A stretch of DNA of 52,669 nucleotides from JAFGJU01 sp964570935 (GTDB lineage: Bacteria; Eisenbacteria; RBG-16-71-46; JAFGJU01). The stretch covers positions 1-52,669 of the forward strand of contig CAZMZP010000059.1 of NCBI GenBank assembly GCA_964570935.1, in the 5' to 3' direction. Position 1 is the first letter of the stretch; every line of letters starts with the position of its first letter. Below, one piece after another: positions 7,263 to 14,990 of this stretch. Made by a program: the position numbers and the translations under genes. Under the pieces are notes generated by a model that was not told the DNA's origin, ran no database searches, and saw only the letters and a list, made by a program, of their open reading frames with translations.

Positions 7263-9296
7263 ATGACTCGAAGACTCGCAGTGCTTCTGTGTCTAGGCTC
7301 CGTGCTGCTTCTCTCCCAGCAGGCGTTCGGCGCCGGGTTCGGAACCCCCGTCGTCGACGGCACGCTGGACGCCGTCTACGGCGCGGCGGAGGCCACGGAC
7401 AAGACGGGGGACGGAAACGGCAACGCCGTAATGGACCTTGTCAGTCTGTACGTGTGCAACGACGCCAACTACTGGTACTTCTATTTCACCATCAACGCGA
7501 ACATAAACTCGACTAACTGGGGGAAGTACGCCCTCTACATCGACAAGACGAATGACCTGAGCGGCGCCACGTCCGACGCCTGGGGCCGCAACGTGGTCGT
7601 CTCAGACAACCACAAACCTGAGTACGGACTCTACTCGTGGGTGGACAACCTGCCGTACGATGTGACCGACACTCAGTTCTGGGCGTGGAGCGGGTCCAGC
7701 TGGACCTCCAGCGGCAACCTCGACGCGGTCGGAAGGAGCTACGGCACGACCTCGGCGCTCGAGTGGAAGATCGCCAAGACGAAACTGGGGAGCCCGAGCC
7801 AGATATGGTGCGAGGCATGGTGCACGGGCGGTGGCTCGGCTGACAACGCCCAGGACACTTCGAACGACCCGGCCGAGGACTGGAACGCTACAGACTGGAG
7901 CACGCAGGCGATTCTTGCCGTGTCGACTCATGTCCTCGAGTCCAGCGCGGCCGACGTCGACCCGCCGACCGTGACGGGCGCCTCGAGCTACGCCGTTCCT
8001 CACAACACGATTCTGGTCGAGTTCAACGAGCCCGTGGACCTGACCACCGCGCAGACCGCGGGGAACTACTCGGTCAACTCCGGGACGGTCTTGGTGTCGA
8101 CGGCTGTCAGAGATCTGGTCGACTTCTCCAAGGTCACTCTGACTCTCGGCTCCAACCTTAGCTACGGGGGTAGCAACGACGTGCTGGTCACGGGGGTCAA
8201 GGACCTGGCCCTCAACACCATCGTGAACAACGGGGTCACGAACAAAGCCTGCTTCTGCCTTTCGAGAGTTGTGTTCGAGGGGAACATGAGCCTTCACCTC
8301 AGAAGCCACTCTGTTCCCGTTGACACCTTCTCCCTCGAAGGCGGTCTGTATCCGCTGACCTGGAGCCCGCTCTGCGACCTTTACGCGAAGGACGACGGAG
8401 TGGCGCCGGACGCGATAGCCGGGGACAGCGTGTATACCGTGGCGGTTGACTTCTCCAGGCCGTCCGACTGTGCGACCGGAGCGGATACGACCTGGATCGA
8501 GTTCAAGTTCGCGCACCAGTGCACCGAGTGGGACCCCGTGCAGCACTACTACGCCAACCCCGGCCTCACGTGCGCGACGGGAGTAGATACGTTCTCGGTC
8601 TGGTGGGGTGACGTCGCTCCCGACAACTACACGAACAAGGCTGTTGACGTGATTTTCCAGGTCGACATGCAGTACTACAACCCTCTACCGGGCGACACGG
8701 TGGGCGTCAACGGCAGCGAGTATCCGCTCAACTGGAACGTGCCGGTAACGACCTTCCTCAAGGACGACGGTGTGTTCCCGGATTCTTTCGCGGCGGACGA
8801 AGTCTACTCCGGCAGGGTGCGCTTCCCGGTCAACACCTGGAAAATGGTGGACTACAAGTTCCTGTTCAGGAACGGGTACGAGTGCTCGCTGTCCGTCAAT
8901 AGAAACGTGTTTCTCAACGACGCCGTGTACGACACTGTCGGCGTGAGCCCGCTGATTCTGCCGGTGGTGTACTTCGAGGATTACTGCAAGATGGGGGTCG
9001 GCGAGACGCCTGCGGTGAGGACGCTCTCGCTGGAGCAGAACAGGCCCAACCCGTTCAACCCGACGACCACGTTCGTGTTCAACCTGCCCAGGGCGGCGCG
9101 CGCGACCTTGACGGTATACGACGCTCTCGGGAGAGTCGTGAAGACGCTCGTGGACGCGGACCTGGCGCAAGGCGAACACCGCGCCGCGTGGGACGGCACG
9201 GCCGCGAACGGCGACAAGGTCGCCAGCGGAGTCTACTTCTACGAGCTCTCGTCTGATGGTTCGACCAAAGCGAGGAAGCTGGTAGTGATTTACTGA
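7263..9296 (+). CDS. secreted multidomain carbohydrate-binding protein with C-terminal sorting domain
   Basis: The 677-residue product has a signal peptide (LAVLLCLGSVLLLSQQAFGA). Residues ~25-215 look like a CBM9/DOMON-type domain: PVVDGTLDAVYG and LYVCNDANYWYFYFTIN. Residues ~225-330 form a Big_5/SbsA-type Ig domain (PPTVTGASSYAVP, ILVEFNEPVD). Two CBM20-like repeats follow at ~335-450 and ~460-575, each with a KDDGV-P-D-a-D-vY segment. Residues ~590-677 are a FlgD-like/type IX sorting tail: QNRPNPFNPTTTFVF, VYDALGRVVKTL, GVYFYELSSDG. GGAGGTGATG lies before ATG 7263. No hydrolase motif was found, so it is probably a surface glycan-binding partner of the amylases, exported and cleaved at its tail. 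Confidence 0.8.
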   Translation: MTRRLAVLLCLGSVLLLSQQAFGAGFGTPVVDGTLDAVYGAAEATDKTGDGNGNAVMDLVSLYVCNDANYWYFYFTINANINSTNWGKYALYIDKTNDLSGATSDAWGRNVVVSDNHKPEYGLYSWVDNLPYDVTDTQFWAWSGSSWTSSGNLDAVGRSYGTTSALEWKIAKTKLGSPSQIWCEAWCTGGGSADNAQDTSNDPAEDWNATDWSTQAILAVSTHVLESSAADVDPPTVTGASSYAVPHNTILVEFNEPVDLTTAQTAGNYSVNSGTVLVSTAVRDLVDFSKVTLTLGSNLSYGGSNDVLVTGVKDLALNTIVNNGVTNKACFCLSRVVFEGNMSLHLRSHSVPVDTFSLEGGLYPLTWSPLCDLYAKDDGVAPDAIAGDSVYTVAVDFSRPSDCATGADTTWIEFKFAHQCTEWDPVQHYYANPGLTCATGVDTFSVWWGDVAPDNYTNKAVDVIFQVDMQYYNPLPGDTVGVNGSEYPLNWNVPVTTFLKDDGVFPDSFAADEVYSGRVRFPVNTWKMVDYKFLFRNGYECSLSVNRNVFLNDAVYDTVGVSPLILPVVYFEDYCKMGVGETPAVRTLSLEQNRPNPFNPTTTFVFNLPRAARATLTVYDALGRVVKTLVDADLAQGEHRAAWDGTAANGDKVASGVYFYELSSDGSTKARKLVVIY

Positions 9297-9353
9297 TGCC
9301 GGGCTGAAGGCTCAGACTGCGATCTGGGGGCCGGTTTACTCAGTTTCCGAAAC

Positions 9354-9387
9354 AGAAATGGGATCGACTTCGGTCGGTCCCATTTCT
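9354..9387. terminator. bidirectional intrinsic terminator between convergent genes
   Basis: AGAAATGGGA (9354-9363) pairs perfectly with TCCCATTTCT (9378-9387). The inner part is CGAC-TTCG-GTCG, a UUCG tetraloop stem. T-rich bases follow on both strands (GGTTTAG to the right, TTTCGG reading left). It serves the gene ending at 9296 and the amylase ending at 9488. Confidence 0.85.
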
Positions 9388-9487
9388 GGTTTAGTTCTGT
9401 CGTTCGGTGTCAGCCATCGCCGCACACGGAAAGCACGGCGGGGTCACGGCGCGCAGGACGCGGCCTGCCGCTCACGGCCGAAGCCGC

Positions 9488-11719
9488 TCACTCGGCGAAC
9501 AGCACCAGCGCCGATTTCGACTCCATGACCGGTATCGAGAGCTTTCCCTTGCCGGCGGTGTAGGCAGTACCCGTCAGCGCGTCCCTGAGCACGCTTCCTT
9601 CGGCGACTTCTCTCTGTCCGCGCGCGGCCAGCAGCGCCAGGTCTATCTCGGCCGGCTGCTTCGACGCGTCGTTGTTGAAGATGACTATCGCCAGCTCCTG
9701 GTCGTCGTCCCTGGCGAAGGCGAAGGTCTTGCGGTTGGTGTCCGCCAGGAGAGTCAGGTAGTCGCCGCGCTGCAGGCAGGAGTGGTTGTTCCTTAAACCC
9801 ACTACCTTGAAGTAGAAGTCACGCAGCTCGGCGTTTTGCCTGGCCGGGTCCCACTTGAACGTCTTCCTGCAGTCCGGGTCCTTGAGGCCCGTCAGGCCGA
9901 TCTCGTCGCCATAGTAGATGCACGGGGCGCCCGGATACGTCATCTGGAAGAGAGCGGTCAGCTTCATCTTTTTCAGGTCATCGCCGCAGAGGGTCAGGAA
10001 GCGCTCGGTGTCGTGGCTGCCGATGAGGTTCAGCATGACGTTGTTCGCGGCGTCGGGATAGTCTACGCGGATGCGGCCCAGCGTCTCGTCCAGACGCACC
10101 GGGTCCGCCTCTCCGGTCGCGAAGAAGTCTATCATCGCGCGCCTGAATCTGTAGTTCATGACGGCGTCGAACTCGTCACCCTGGAGCCACGGGAATCCGT
10201 TGTCCCATATCTCTCCGACGATGTACTTGGATGGCCCCACGCCCTTGACGACCTTCCTGAACTCTCTCCAGAACTCGTGGGGCACTTCGTTGGGCACGTC
10301 CAGCCTCCAGCCGTCTATGCCTATGTCACGGGTCCAGTAGTTGATGACGTCGAAGATGTACTGTCTCGCGTCCGGGTTGTTGGTGTTGATCTTCGGCAGG
10401 TCGCCGTAGCCCCACCAGCATTCGTAATTCGGCTTGGGGTCCTTCACGACCGGATAGCTGTGGATCGTGTACCAGCTGGCGTAGCGGGAGATGGGTCCGT
10501 TCTTCACGATGTCCTGGAACGCCCAGAACTCGTAGCCGGAGTGGTTGAACACGCCGTCCAGCACGATGTTGATACGGCGGTCGTGCGCCTCGGCCAGAAG
10601 GTCCTTCATCGTCTCGACAGTGCCGAAGTTCGGGTCGATCTTCATGTAGTCGGTGGTGTTGTACTTGTGGTTGGACGTGGCCTCGAAGACGGGGTTGAAG
10701 TAGATGGCCCCGACACCCAGGCTGTCCAGGTAGTCCAGGCCGTCAATGACCCCCTGAAGGTCGCCTCCGAAAAAATTGTTGTTAGCCGGCGCCGCGTCCC
10801 ACTGTACGACGCCGGGCCTGTCGTTCGAGATGTCCCCGTTCCTGAACCTCTCCGGGAAGATCTGGTAGAACACCGTGCCCTCCGTCCAGCGAGGGGTCTC
10901 GAACCTGAGAGAATCAGCGAGTGCGATCTCGAACGGCACCGGGTCGTCCAGCCCGACGGAGCACGTGTTGTCGGCGAAATAGTAGAGCGTCTCGGAGGAG
11001 TCCTCGACCTTGAACACGTACCTGGCGCCGGCCGCCGCTGCCGGTATGACCGCCCGCCTGTATTCGAACACGCCGTCCTGAGCGAACCACTTCATCGGAT
11101 ACTCGCGCGCTGCCGGTCCGGCGGCGCGCGTCGAGCCCTCAACCGGCGCGTCCGGCAGCACCACGACCGCGCAGCGGTCGGCGTCGTCCTTCTTCAGGCG
11201 AAGTCTCAACGATATCTGAGTGCTGTCTCTCCACTCGGCAAACGGTATCTCCACTTCGTGGTACAGCGCCTCGGACATTATCTTGCCGTCACCACGCCTT
11301 GCGGCTTCGCGGAAACGGTCGTAGTCACCAACCCTCAGCACGGAGTTGTAGCCGCCGAACCCGTCCGGCGCCTTCAGCTCCTGGGCCGGGTCCTGAAACC
11401 ACTTCGAGCCGTCCACCACGAACTTGTACTGGTACTCTCCCTCCATCAGCTCGATTGTCACCGTCCAGGCGCCTGTCGCGGGGTTCAAGGTCATGGGCTG
11501 CGCGTCGCGGCTCCAGTTGTTGAAGTTGCCGGCGAGGGTCACGTTGTCCGCGCGCCCCTGGGGCGAAAAGATGAAGGTCACCGGGAACTTCCTCGCGGCG
11601 AAGCTCGGAACGGCCGCGACTGTGAGCGCGACCGCAGCCAGCGCGAGCGCCAAGACCGAAACGACCAGCAGCTTACGACGGAACGCCATGCTATGCGATG
11701 ACATGCGATTGAACCTCAT
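9488..11719 (-). CDS. secreted alpha-amylase / neopullulanase-type GH13 with CBM48
   Basis: The 743-residue enzyme hydrolyses alpha-1,4 (and possibly 1,6) glucan bonds. A hydrophobic signal spans ~16-41 (LLVVSVLALALAAVALTVAA). Residues ~45-132 are a CBM48/E-set glycogen-binding domain (VTLAGNFNNWS, YQYKFVVDGSKW). A second beta domain at ~150-270 resembles the N-terminal domain of neopullulanases. The GH13 barrel starts at VFYQIFPERF; the conserved regions are DGVFNH (388-393), GWRLDVPNE with nucleophile Asp474, VGEIWD with acid Glu503, and GSHDTER with Asp570. ATG 11719 was chosen because GGAGGACAG precedes it; an extension to 11875 lacks support. The domain order points to the GH13_20 maltodextrin-degrading group. 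It is the only minus-strand gene of the glucan locus. Confidence 0.94.
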   Translation of the reverse strand: MRFNRMSSHSMAFRRKLLVVSVLALALAAVALTVAAVPSFAARKFPVTFIFSPQGRADNVTLAGNFNNWSRDAQPMTLNPATGAWTVTIELMEGEYQYKFVVDGSKWFQDPAQELKAPDGFGGYNSVLRVGDYDRFREAARRGDGKIMSEALYHEVEIPFAEWRDSTQISLRLRLKKDDADRCAVVVLPDAPVEGSTRAAGPAAREYPMKWFAQDGVFEYRRAVIPAAAAGARYVFKVEDSSETLYYFADNTCSVGLDDPVPFEIALADSLRFETPRWTEGTVFYQIFPERFRNGDISNDRPGVVQWDAAPANNNFFGGDLQGVIDGLDYLDSLGVGAIYFNPVFEATSNHKYNTTDYMKIDPNFGTVETMKDLLAEAHDRRINIVLDGVFNHSGYEFWAFQDIVKNGPISRYASWYTIHSYPVVKDPKPNYECWWGYGDLPKINTNNPDARQYIFDVINYWTRDIGIDGWRLDVPNEVPHEFWREFRKVVKGVGPSKYIVGEIWDNGFPWLQGDEFDAVMNYRFRRAMIDFFATGEADPVRLDETLGRIRVDYPDAANNVMLNLIGSHDTERFLTLCGDDLKKMKLTALFQMTYPGAPCIYYGDEIGLTGLKDPDCRKTFKWDPARQNAELRDFYFKVVGLRNNHSCLQRGDYLTLLADTNRKTFAFARDDDQELAIVIFNNDASKQPAEIDLALLAARGQREVAEGSVLRDALTGTAYTAGKGKLSIPVMESKSALVLFAE

Positions 11720-11769
11720 TCTGTCCTCCTGTGTTCCCAACAGCACCTTCCGAACCGACGTACCCACAG

Positions 11770-11798
11770 AGGATAGGCCAAACCGGCCACCGTGTCCA
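11770..11798 (-). promoter_or_regulatory. possible promoter of the GH13 amylase
   Basis: Reading the minus strand, TGGACA (11798-11793) and TATCCT (11775-11770) are 17 bases apart, about 50 bp before the amylase ATG. Both boxes are imperfect. Confidence 0.4.
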
Positions 11799-11898
11799 GA
11801 AGGGAGGACGTCCGGCGGCCGGCCCGTCCGGAGGCGCCGGCGAGCGGGCGCCTCCGTTTTCGCTTGACCGTGCAAGTGCCTTCTGGTGGAATTGCGTG

Positions 11899-11917
11899 AC
11901 CGTCAGAATGTGACGGT
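11899..11917. promoter_or_regulatory. perfect inverted repeat in divergent intergenic region
   Basis: ACCGTCA-gaatg-TGACGGT is a perfect 7-bp inverted repeat with a 5-bp centre, located between the divergent amylase and UPF0182 genes. The size and spacing suit an operator for a dimeric regulator, for example a sugar-responsive repressor, but no regulator gene is in the window. Confidence 0.4.
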
Positions 11918-11990
11918 GCGCCAGGATTCACTGAGCGGCAGCCCGAGATTGTGGCGGTGCGGCTGGTCTTGCGTAAACCAGGAGGGTGAG

Positions 11991-14825
11991 ATGCTTTCCT
12001 TCTTCGTGTTTCTAGCGTACGTGGCCTGCCTTCTCCCGGTGGTTGTATCGGCCCGGAGGCGGGCGCTCGGCAGGAGCCACATAATCGTGTCGGCGCTGCT
12101 GGTGATCGCGCTGACCGTGTTCCTCGTCGGTCTCCGCGTGTACACGGAGGCCCTCTGGTTTGAGGAGCTGGGGCAGGCGCAGAGGTACTGGACGGTCTTC
12201 AACACCCGGATACTGCTCTTCCTGCTCGGATTCGCGGCCAGTATTCTCTTCTTCTTCCTGCAGACGCGGATCGCACTGTCGGGCCTGGAGGCGGACGTCA
12301 GGAGAAGGCTCAGGCCGGCCAAGGGCGTATACATGCTGTTCGGACTCGTGGTCTCGATCATGCTGGGCAACACGTGCTCGCAATGGTGGGAGAAAGTCCT
12401 CCTGTACCTTAACCAGGTGCCGTTCGGCGTGTCTGACCCCGTGTTCCACAGGGACGTTTCCTTCTACGTGTTCAGCCTGCCGTTCCTGTCGAACCTGCGC
12501 TCGTACTTCGTTGCGCTGTTCATCTTTTCGACGCTCGGGCTGCTCGTAATCTACCTGGCGGAGCTCGGGGTGGGGATGTACGACCTCTACAGGCCGCGCA
12601 AACCGATGGGCCGCCTGGGGGACGCGCAGCGGCACACGCTGTTCAGGCTCGTCACGCACCTCTCGGTCCAGGGCGTGCTGTTCGTGGCCCTGTTCATCTT
12701 CCAGACCGTGCTGGCCATATGGAACCTGGTCTATTCCGAGCGGGGAGCCGTGTTTGGAGCCGGTTTCACCGACGTGCACTACCAGATAGGGGCTTACAAG
12801 TTCTTCATAGGGGCGCTGGTCCTGGTGGGTCTTTCGTTTCTCCTGGGAGCCGCCAGCCGTTCCCGCCGGAAGACGTTTGCCGCGGCGGGCATCGCGGTCG
12901 GCGTGCTGGTGCTGACCTGGATCATCGGCGTTCGGGCCGTCCCGTCCATCGTGCAGCACTACGTCGTGAGCCCCAACGAGCTGGACAAGGAGCGTACCTA
13001 CATCGAGTACAACATCGAGTTTACGCGGAAGGCGTTCGGACTGGACGCGGGCAGAGTCACGTCTCTGGACTTTCCCGTCAAGGACCGCGTGACCGCAGAG
13101 AACCTGACTACCGACTCGGCCACACTGCAGAGCATACGGCTCTGGGACTGGAGAGTGCTGGAGGCCACGTACAACCAGAACCAGTCGTTCCGGTTGTATT
13201 ACCGGTTTATCGACGTCGACATAGACCGGTACAGGATAGGGGACAAGCCCGTGCAGGTGATGCTGGCAGCCAGGGAGCTCGACCAGAGGCGGCTGGCCGA
13301 GAAGTCCAAGACGTGGCAGAACCTGAGACTCGTGTACACGCACGGGTACGGCGGATGCTTGAACCCCGTGACCATCTTTACGCCCGAAGGACTGCCTGAG
13401 TACTGGATAAAGGACATCCCTCCGGTCGCCAGGTTCCCCGAGCTTGCCCTGACGCGGCCGGAAATCTACTACGGTGAAGCGTTCAATTCCCACGTCTTCG
13501 TCAAGACGAGCCACCCGGAGTTCGACTATCCGCGCGGCGCAGAGAACGTCACGGCCTTCTACGAAGGCAAGGGTGGAGTCCCGCTGGGCGGGGGCTTAAG
13601 GAAGCTGGCGTACGCGCTCAGGTTCGACGGGCTGAGGCTTCTCACTGCGAAGGAGCTCACGCCCGAGAGCCGCATCATGTTCAAACGGCCCATCGGCTGG
13701 AGAGTCCCGTCGCTGGCTCCGTTCCTGGCGTTCGACAACGACCCGTACCAGGTGGTCGCCGACGGCAGGATATGGTTCATGTGGGACGCCTACACGACGT
13801 CGGACCACTACCCGTACGCCGAGCGCTACCGTTACAGGCGGGGGCACAGCATCAATTACATGAGGAACGCCGTGAAGGCGGTCGTGAACAGCTACGACGG
13901 CACGGTGGACTTCTACGTGTTCGAGGAATCCGACCCCATCATCAAGGCGTACATGAAGATCTTCCCGGGTCTCTTCAAGCCGCAGTCCGAGATGCCGGAG
14001 TTCCTTAGAAGCCACATTCGGTATCCGGAGGACTTCCTCAAGATCCAGGCTGAGATTTACACCGTCTACCACATGGACGACCCATCCGTGTTCTACAACA
14101 GGGAAGACGCCTGGCAGATAGCCCAGGAGACTCACCAGGGAGCGACGCAGGAGATACTGCCTTACTACGTCGTGATCACGGTGCCGGGCGAGGAGAAGCC
14201 CGAATTCATTCAGATGATCCCATTCACGCCGCTCACGACCGACCCGGCAAACCCCAAGCACAACATGGTGGCGTGGCTGGCGGGCCGCTGCGAGGGCGAC
14301 AACTACGGCCAGGTGCTGGTCTACGATTTCCCGAAGGACCGTCTCATCTACGGACCGATGCAGATAGAGATCCGTTTGAACCAGGACGAGACGATAAGCA
14401 AGGACTTCTCGCTGTGGAACCAGCAGGGCTCGCGCGTCATCCAGGGTAACCTGCTCGTCATCCCTCTGACCGACAACCGGCTGCTCTACGTGCAGCCGAT
14501 CTACCTGCAGGCGACGGTCGGAAAGATGCCGGAGCTGAAGCGCGTAATCGCGGCTTCGGGCGACATCCTGGCCTACGCGAACTCATTCGAGGAGGCCTTG
14601 AGCCGGCTGGTCAGCCAGGCGCCGAGAGCCGATGAGGAAACAGCGGCAGCCGGCCCGGCCGGCACCGCCGGAGCGCTCACCGTGCAAGAGCAGATCCGCA
14701 GGGCGGCCGAGCACTTCAAGCGCTACCAGCAGCTCACGGGGCAGGGCAAGATCTCCGAGGCCGGAGCCGAGCTGGATAAGCTCCGCGAGGCGCTGGACGC
14801 CCTGATGCGCACGACCGGGCGCTGA
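11991..14825 (+). CDS. UPF0182 family integral membrane protein
   Basis: This 944-residue protein belongs to the UPF0182 (COG1615) family, whose function is not established. The first ~330 residues hold about seven hydrophobic helices (e.g. LLVIALTVFLVGLRVYTEALWF, ILLFLLGFAASILFFFL). After them comes a large soluble domain with family motifs IRLWDWRVLEATYNQNQSFR, YYGEAFNSHVFVKT and MWDAYTTSDHYPYAERY. The C-terminal ~60 residues form a charged, helical tail. ATG 11991 is preceded by GGAGGGTGAG at good spacing; upstream in-frame codons do not add a signal. It sits between two amylase genes, but nothing in the sequence ties it to glucan metabolism. Confidence 0.92.
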   Translation: MLSFFVFLAYVACLLPVVVSARRRALGRSHIIVSALLVIALTVFLVGLRVYTEALWFEELGQAQRYWTVFNTRILLFLLGFAASILFFFLQTRIALSGLEADVRRRLRPAKGVYMLFGLVVSIMLGNTCSQWWEKVLLYLNQVPFGVSDPVFHRDVSFYVFSLPFLSNLRSYFVALFIFSTLGLLVIYLAELGVGMYDLYRPRKPMGRLGDAQRHTLFRLVTHLSVQGVLFVALFIFQTVLAIWNLVYSERGAVFGAGFTDVHYQIGAYKFFIGALVLVGLSFLLGAASRSRRKTFAAAGIAVGVLVLTWIIGVRAVPSIVQHYVVSPNELDKERTYIEYNIEFTRKAFGLDAGRVTSLDFPVKDRVTAENLTTDSATLQSIRLWDWRVLEATYNQNQSFRLYYRFIDVDIDRYRIGDKPVQVMLAARELDQRRLAEKSKTWQNLRLVYTHGYGGCLNPVTIFTPEGLPEYWIKDIPPVARFPELALTRPEIYYGEAFNSHVFVKTSHPEFDYPRGAENVTAFYEGKGGVPLGGGLRKLAYALRFDGLRLLTAKELTPESRIMFKRPIGWRVPSLAPFLAFDNDPYQVVADGRIWFMWDAYTTSDHYPYAERYRYRRGHSINYMRNAVKAVVNSYDGTVDFYVFEESDPIIKAYMKIFPGLFKPQSEMPEFLRSHIRYPEDFLKIQAEIYTVYHMDDPSVFYNREDAWQIAQETHQGATQEILPYYVVITVPGEEKPEFIQMIPFTPLTTDPANPKHNMVAWLAGRCEGDNYGQVLVYDFPKDRLIYGPMQIEIRLNQDETISKDFSLWNQQGSRVIQGNLLVIPLTDNRLLYVQPIYLQATVGKMPELKRVIAASGDILAYANSFEEALSRLVSQAPRADEETAAAGPAGTAGALTVQEQIRRAAEHFKRYQQLTGQGKISEAGAELDKLREALDALMRTTGR

Positions 14826-14865
14826 GCGCCGGCGCCAGCTGTCTGTTCGGGCGCTGCACGGGCGC

Positions 14866-14894
14866 TTGCGCGCGGGCCATCTTCGCGGTACAAT
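14866..14894 (+). promoter_or_regulatory. sigma-70-type promoter upstream of GH57 leader terminator
   Basis: TTGCGC (14866-14871) and TACAAT (14889-14894) are 17 bases apart. The predicted start near 14901 falls only a few bases before the intrinsic terminator at 14908, so transcripts for the GH57 gene would begin with that hairpin. Confidence 0.5.
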
Positions 14895-14895
14895 A

Positions 14896-14905
14896 ATGAC
14901 GTCAT
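14896..14905. promoter_or_regulatory. 10-bp perfect palindrome at predicted start site
   Basis: ATGACGTCAT overlaps the predicted transcription start, directly after the -10 box. The position would let a bound protein block initiation. A chance occurrence is possible. Confidence 0.35.
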
Positions 14906-14907
14906 CT

Positions 14908-14947
14908 GAGCCGGGTGACTCGAACTCAGGTCACCCGGCTCTTCTTT
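14908..14947 (+). terminator. strong intrinsic terminator
   Basis: GAGCCGGGTGAC (14908-14919) pairs perfectly with GTCACCCGGCTC (14930-14941) over a 10-nt loop and is followed by TTCTTTT. It ends the UPF0182 transcript. Because a promoter-like sequence lies just before it, it could also act as an attenuator for the GH57 gene. Confidence 0.9.
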
Positions 14948-14990
14948 TGGGCGGCTGCGCTTCAGCGAGTGCCGTGAACGAAGGGGGCAG

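Noticed and set aside
9836..11701. 621-codon plus-strand open frame opposite the amylase gene
   Set aside because: It is the antisense shadow of the GH13 gene; the translation is Val/Arg/Asp-rich with no domain, while the opposite strand has complete catalytic motifs.
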